In this document: one piece after another, positions 59,560-64,000 of the stretch
Layout of the letters: each line of letters opens with the position of its first letter
How positions within the stretch are numbered: the first letter of the stretch is position 1
Origin: Gnetum montanum
Taxonomy: Eukaryota > Streptophyta > Gnetopsida > Gnetales > Gnetaceae
Direction: 5' to 3'
Assembly: GCA_015680685.1 (NCBI GenBank)
Contig: MNCI01008086.1
Span: forward strand, 552,084 to 616,083
DNA length: 64,000 nucleotides
Notes under the pieces: model-generated
The model's input: the letters and a program-made list of their open reading frames with translations, nothing else
What the model was told of the DNA's origin: nothing
Database searches by the model: none
Translations under genes and position numbers: made by a program

Positions 59560-60249
59560 TTGCTCTTTGCATCTAAAACCATTCGCAAAATTGAGAATCA
59601 CATTTCTAATTTTGTGATCCATAATTTTTCATTGCACACTCTTTTTGTAAATGAAATTAAGGTTCTAGGCTATGGATTAAAATTTATCCCTCAACCCCTC
59701 CCCATGGATTGTACTTCTATTCCTAAAGAATTCACTACTTTTTCTTAGCTTCTTCGACTATGGAATTTATTTAAAAATAAACTTGAACATACATTCTCAT
59801 CTTCACCATTTATTGTGGAAACTTAGATTGCTAAAATAAAACCCCACCATTGTAGCAATTGGAATTCACCAATAAGGAGCTTCAATCCTAAGATCGAAAA
59901 TTGCATTCGTAGTTGCCTCTCTACCCTTAAAATTGCACTCTCCACTATCAATTTTGGTAATCGATCTCCACTTCCTTGATGTATTCTTGGAGCACTTTGG
60001 AACCCTCAAAAAGACATAAACATTGTCATTGGGACTGGAAATAAAAGTCTTGGAATTTATATCCTTGATTCCTCTTAGTATCTTCAAGAAGCCACCAGGA
60101 AACTCTCCAATTTGGATGTTTACCTTCATGTGGATTCTGTTCCATGGGATGATCTCCGTTGGTGACTATTTTATATCAACAACCATTATTTGTAGGTTTT
60201 CAATAATCTTAAGGATTCAATTCTTTAATGTAAGGCATTCAAACCCTAC
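59560..60249 (+). pseudogene. Penelope-like reverse transcriptase, N-terminal half
   Basis: A single frame with stops at 59746, 59824, 59977, 60097, 60163, 60193 and about 60229 reads HNFSLHTLFVNEIKVLGYG then LKFIPQPLP (59632-59703), LLRLWNLFKNKLEHTF, a CSNWNSP block near 59852, and the RT block INIVIGTGNKSLGIYIL near 60018-60068 followed by YLQEATRKLSNLDVY. The GLxFxPxP motif and the D/N-K-x-L-G block are hallmarks of Penelope-like RTs. The later catalytic motifs are lost. Confidence 0.72.
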
Positions 60250-60274
60250 TGATGAGACGCAATTCGCACAAGCT

Positions 60275-60316
60275 GCGATATCGCATCGTCTTTGCGATAT
60301 CGTGTATGCGATATCA
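60275..60316. repeat. Three GCGATATC units in U3
   Basis: GCGATATCGC (perfect palindrome) at 60275-60284, GCGATATCG at 60294-60302, GCGATATCA at 60308-60316, just upstream of the TATA box. Also seen in the solo LTR at 12645. Confidence 0.9.
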
Positions 60317-60584
60317 TGGTCCACTACCAAATCTATAAATAAGAGGTGGCACTCCCCTTATTTCTCATCCTAGGCTAGAAGTAGGGAAACTCTGGCAATT
60401 TGATCACTCCAGAGATAGAATATTTTCCATGTGCCCACAGTAGGAGTCCCCAAGTGAACGGATCTTTATTCGAGTAGCTTTGTACCTGAACGCAAGTTGT
60501 GTACGGTAATAAAGACGATCTTTGTGGATAAACCTTGCAATGCATGGAATAGGATTTATTACATGTTATTTATTACCTGCATTA

Positions 60585-60785
60585 GCACAGCATGAGTACG
60601 ACTTGATTATGAGCATTGACAAATGTATACAGCTAATCAAGGAATCGGCTGCTCATCGTGATTAGGCTCTGTCACCCTCAACTCCTAGAACATGGGATGA
60701 GTACAACTTGATTACGAGCATCTACGAATGTGTAAAACTAGTCAAGGAATCAGCTGCTCATCACGTTTAGGCTAGTTAAGTGCCT
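60585..60785 (+). repeat. Tandem duplication of ~105 bp inside the LTR
   Basis: The block containing 'atgagtac.acttgatta.gagcat', 'aatgt.ta.a.cta.tcaaggaatc.gctgctcatc' and 'aggct' is found at about 60591-60668 and again at about 60697-60772. The other family LTRs do not show the second copy. Confidence 0.75.
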
Positions 60786-61185
60786 CAGTATGACCACTTC
60801 GAGCACGTGCGTTACGTGTGGTGATCCTAGTAATGATTAGCATTTGGTAGCCATAGTTGCATAGTTTAGGGTGTGTATGGTAAGTGGGAACGAATGTTGA
60901 TGCTAGTTAATTTAGACTTAGTCCTTAGTTAGAGTTAGTTAGCTCTCTCAACCCTTCACCTCGATAGCATATGAGAAAAACATTTAAAAACTATAAAAAT
61001 CATATACCTTGAACTTACTTAATCATACACCATGACAACTACAAGTAAGTTTGGGAAGACAACAAATGATTAACCCCAAGTGTTTCATGGGGCACATAGG
61101 CATTTAGTCTGCAGAGTTCGACTGAATTGTGCATGCTACGCTTGTTTCATATGGTTGAGTGTAGGGGTACCTCGCCACTCATCAT

Positions 61186-61204
61186 TGGCACCGTTGCCGG
61201 GGAC
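61186..61204 (+). promoter_or_regulatory. Primer-binding site, tRNA-Asp type
   Basis: TGGCACCGTTGCCGGGGAC, one base after the LTR. Athila-type elements use TGGCGCCGTTGCCGGGGA, complementary to tRNA-Asp; one clear difference here. Confidence 0.87.
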
Positions 61205-61325
61205 TAAGTGTTTGTGCATTGAATAGAACATAAGGGATATCACTCATATTGTTGTGAGCCTTAACAAACCTTTGGGTTAATCAAGATAAAAATTTACATA
61301 ACGGTGAATTAGCACACCGATAAAA

Positions 61326-63770
61326 ATGTCTTCTTCTCATAAGAGCAACTCACCACCTAAGGACCATACATGAGACAGTCGGCAACATAAAACACATAAC
61401 CAAAATCAGCCAAGTCCTAAACAATATAAGATGACATATACTCATCCCAATGAGTATATCCCTAATTTTACTTTTATTCTCCATCAAGACGAGCAGCTGT
61501 GATGGAGAGATTTGCAAGGTAACATTGTGTTACCCCCAGGCTGATCAATCTCTCACATGCTTTTCCGTGCCTTGGCACAGATAGGCATGACTAAACTATT
61601 TGCTGAATACATTGTAGAAGATTTTGATATGAGGGATTATTATCCCATAGATGCCCAACGTATGAGGAACTTAAGGCAGGAGAGTCAGCATGCACTGTTG
61701 AAGTGAAAGGTCCCGCACATCCTTAGCGAAATAGGAGATGAGGAACCCCTTATCACGGGTTCTTTAACAAATGATGTTCCTCCTCCTAATGATGGTGAGG
61801 AGGTTGGGTATCAAAACCTATGATCAACGATACATATCCCTAGTTCTGATGCCCATGAGCACCAACTTTTCATAGAGGGAACAACCACTTATGCTAAGGA
61901 CGGGCACATTGATCGTCACCACAATCGGGGCCGTAGTAGTCGAAGATAAGGCAAGAAACATAGTCATGGCGATGGTTCCCCTTCTTCTTCTCCTTCATCC
62001 CATCACTCACCCTCTCTTTCCACATCTGGGCACAGCCACCATGAACATAAAGGTGAGGATAAAGGTAAACAAAATGAAAGACCTCGATAGGAAAGTCAAG
62101 AGAGAGGACAAGGGCAAGGATGTAGGGAGAGTAGGGAATAACATAGAAATCACAGGCGTCATGAAAGAGATGATCATGACGAGCCCCTACTCTCAACCCG
62201 AAGTATGCTTGACATAACGGAGGTAGTTAGGATTCCCACAAGGCATTTAAAGGATAGTCAGATCAAGCGTTTAGATGTGAATAACATCCCACGATTTGAA
62301 GGGGGACACAATGCTAATCTGCAGAATCATTTACAGGCATTCCATGATGCCTGTGTCTTGCAAAACTTAAGTTGTTCTCAAGGACACTCACCAAAGAAGC
62401 AGAGAGCTGGTACCGGTCCTTAGAACCAGAAACCATCAGGAGGTGGAGTATGATGCTAGAACTGTTTAACGAAAAGTATCAAACATACTCCAGAGTGTTC
62501 AATTTGCATAAGCATATTCAAGGATGGAAGCAAGGTACATATAAACCCTTGGAAGCTGCCATGGCCTACTACTACACATTGTTATATCATTGCCTGGGCC
62601 ATGGGTACGCTCATCGGGATCAACTTTTCCACATCATGGATGGGCTAAGGCATGAAACTAGAAGAACCCTTGGAACTTACGCCCAACGGAGACTCTCACA
62701 ACTTAGAGCCCATGAAGTACATAGCTTGTTGGAGCAAGTAGCAAAAGAAGAGGGTGAGCTATGAAAAAGGGAAAGTGCAAAAGAGTACAACCGCGATCCC
62801 TCCCTTCGAAAAAAGCGAGTGAAATTTTGTGATGAAGAGGATGAGTCATCAATCGAAGTGTTGGTGAACCAAAAAACCTTGTCGATCCAAAAATCAATAA
62901 TAGAAATAGCGGTTAAGGTAGATGACGTATGGAGTTCCTTAGACTCTAAAATTTAAACTGTCTTAAAAATTGTAGAAGAGTCTAAGGTAGAATAAAGTAG
63001 TGACAAAGGTAAGAAAAAATGGAGAGATGTAAGCCTTGCACATAACAAGGGTAAAGGGAAAATCACTAACTTCGATGTGGCTGTGGACTCTGACACAGAC
63101 GATGATGGTGGATGTGAGATCTGCCACTATGACCATCCTAAGGGATGTTGCCCCATCATCTCACATCTATAGGAGTCTAGGGTGTATGCACTTAATCCAA
63201 GACTCAACCAATGGCAAACACCCCGAAGGTTACCTTATCCACAAGGTAACCCAAGGCAGTTCCACCAACCACTAACGTATTATCCAAGTGGAACTCCACC
63301 ATAGCCCATTGGATAGCATCAGCAGTGGCAATACCCACATTCATGGGAGATGCCATCACCGAAACATCAGTACCCTTACTGGTAGCCTGATCCTTATGGA
63401 TATTATGTGCAGCAGCTGATTTTTTCAAGTGACTCTATGAGTCACTCAACCCCCAACCATCACTACCAAGTTCGGGAGTACTTTAGAAGGACTCCTTCTC
63501 CTTCGGGAGACACTCCATATCCACACCATCCTCCAAACCCATCTGCACCTCTTCCACCACAAGTAGTTCCCATAACACCACCTGCTCCCACAATGCAAGG
63601 GGAACTTCCTCTTCAACCACAGCAACCTCACGCTATGAGAGCTATAAATATCCAACCTGCTACTAGTTCTGACAATTGTAAAAAGAAGACCTTACTTCAA
63701 AACCAAAAGCCTAGACAAACTCTTGCAACAACAAGCGGTTGGGCCCATTTACACTCCTCCACCATCTAAC
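61326..63770 (+). pseudogene. Gypsy element 5 gag
   Basis: Starts at ATG 61326 (MSSSHKSNSPP). Conserved blocks: FTFILHQDEQL.WRDLQGNIVLPPG near 61480-61540, a Ser/His/Arg-rich middle (61900-62190), RLDVNNIPRFEGGHNANLQNHLQAFHDAC in short runs at 62268-62358, then after a one-base shift LTKEAESWYRSLEPETIRRW near 62381-62440 and the rest of the gag capsid domain to 62764. A degenerate knuckle CEICHYDHPKGCC lies near 63115. The tail is Pro/Gln-rich (63480-63640). A few stops and shifts. Confidence 0.85.
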
Positions 63771-63819
63771 ACTTCCAAGCACCCTTCAGTCCAACAGAGC
63801 ATAACACATACAGTTATGT

Positions 63820-64000
63820 TAATGCATACCGTAAATGACTAGATCAAGGTAGGTCACCTTCCTAGGAAAATAACTGATCCTGGGAGTCCCTTAATCTATT
63901 TACAGATCATTGGGAACAAACCACATAGGGCTCTTCTTGACTTAGGTTCTAGAGTCAACTTAATTTCACGAGAGATGTATCATGCCTGGAACCTACCCCA
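63820..64000 (+). pseudogene. Gypsy element 5 protease start
   Basis: IKVGHLPRKI near 63843, LIYLQIIGNKPHRALLDLGSRVNLISREMY from 63892 (in pieces) with the Athila/Tat-style D-L-G. Continues out of the window. Confidence 0.8.

Larger units (their letters stand above)
58800..60249 (+). mobile_element. Penelope-like element fragment, cut by gypsy element 5
   Basis: The reading frame shows the pre-RT and first RT motifs of Penelope-like elements and ends exactly where the gypsy LTR starts at 60250. The rest of RT and any GIY-YIG domain are beyond the insertion and not in the window. The left limit is uncertain. Confidence 0.68.
60250..61184 (+). repeat. 5' LTR of gypsy element 5
   Basis: 935 bp with perfect 7-bp inverted ends TGATGAG and CTCATCA. 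TATA-like CTATAAATAAG at about 60330. U3 has three GCGATATC units (60275, 60294, 60308). Within R-U5 a segment 'gcat.agtacgacttgatta.gagcat' occurs twice (about 60590 and 60695). Confidence 0.93.
60250..64000 (+). mobile_element. Gypsy (Athila/Tat-type) element 5, 5' part, continues past the window
   Basis: 5' LTR, clean primer site, gag and the start of protease are present. It is the best preserved of the gypsy copies: the primer site has one clear difference from the tRNA-Asp site and gag has few stops. Inserted into the Penelope-like element; left flank CCTAC (60245-60249) should reappear at its right end. Confidence 0.9.

Noticed and set aside
61891-62217. Open stretches on both strands over the gag middle of element 5
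   Set aside because: The gag frame, supported by conserved blocks on both sides, is a different one; these are shadows.

Overview
The window looks like intergenic DNA from a large, old, AT-rich plant genome, most likely a gymnosperm and probably a conifer. The basis is indirect. Nearly everything is a decayed retroelement full of in-frame stops, nested several layers deep. There is an endogenous plant pararetrovirus, and there is a Penelope-like element, a class known in plants mainly from conifers. No intact cellular gene, rRNA or tRNA gene was found. Species cannot be named from the sequence.

Layout. (1) 1-7134: an endogenous caulimovirid, one 6.86-kb unit plus a 270-bp repeat of its start, coding for one broken polyprotein. 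It sits in the integrase region of a plus-strand Ty3-gypsy element whose 3' part follows (7135-9806). (2) 9807-14395: three LTRs of the same gypsy superfamily on the minus strand, one of them a solo LTR with a perfect 5-bp target duplication, plus AT-rich DNA with SINE-like pieces. (3) 14450-37830: a nest. A plus-strand copia element (14450-16067 and 35234-37830) is split by a minus-strand copia element (16068-35233). That second element is itself split by a 6.5-kb LTR element with no visible pol (16696-23240) and by a gypsy element (25772 to about 33350). (4) 38430-41385: the post-pol ORF of another gypsy copy, minus strand. (5) 41386-54366: a nearly complete 13-kb gypsy element of Athila/Tat type: LTR, tRNA-Asp-type primer site, gag, protease, RT/RNase H, integrase, a promoter-like spacer, a second ORF, polypurine tract and 3' LTR. 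(6) 54367 to about 57500: an LTR-like insertion whose start is an array of telobox-containing repeats. (7) 57500-60249: unassigned coding-like DNA and then a Penelope-like RT fragment. (8) 60250-64000: the 5' part of the best-preserved gypsy element, running off the window.

The gypsy copies form one family. Their LTRs start TGATGA and end at or near TCATCA, the primer site resembles the tRNA-Asp type, gag begins MSSSH, the protease has DLG, and a long second ORF lies about 2 kb after integrase. Two copies also share a TATA-bearing, U3-like stretch about 430 bp before this second ORF, which suggests an internal promoter. Coordinates of element edges were read by eye; those tied to TG/CA ends or target duplications are exact, the others are approximate.
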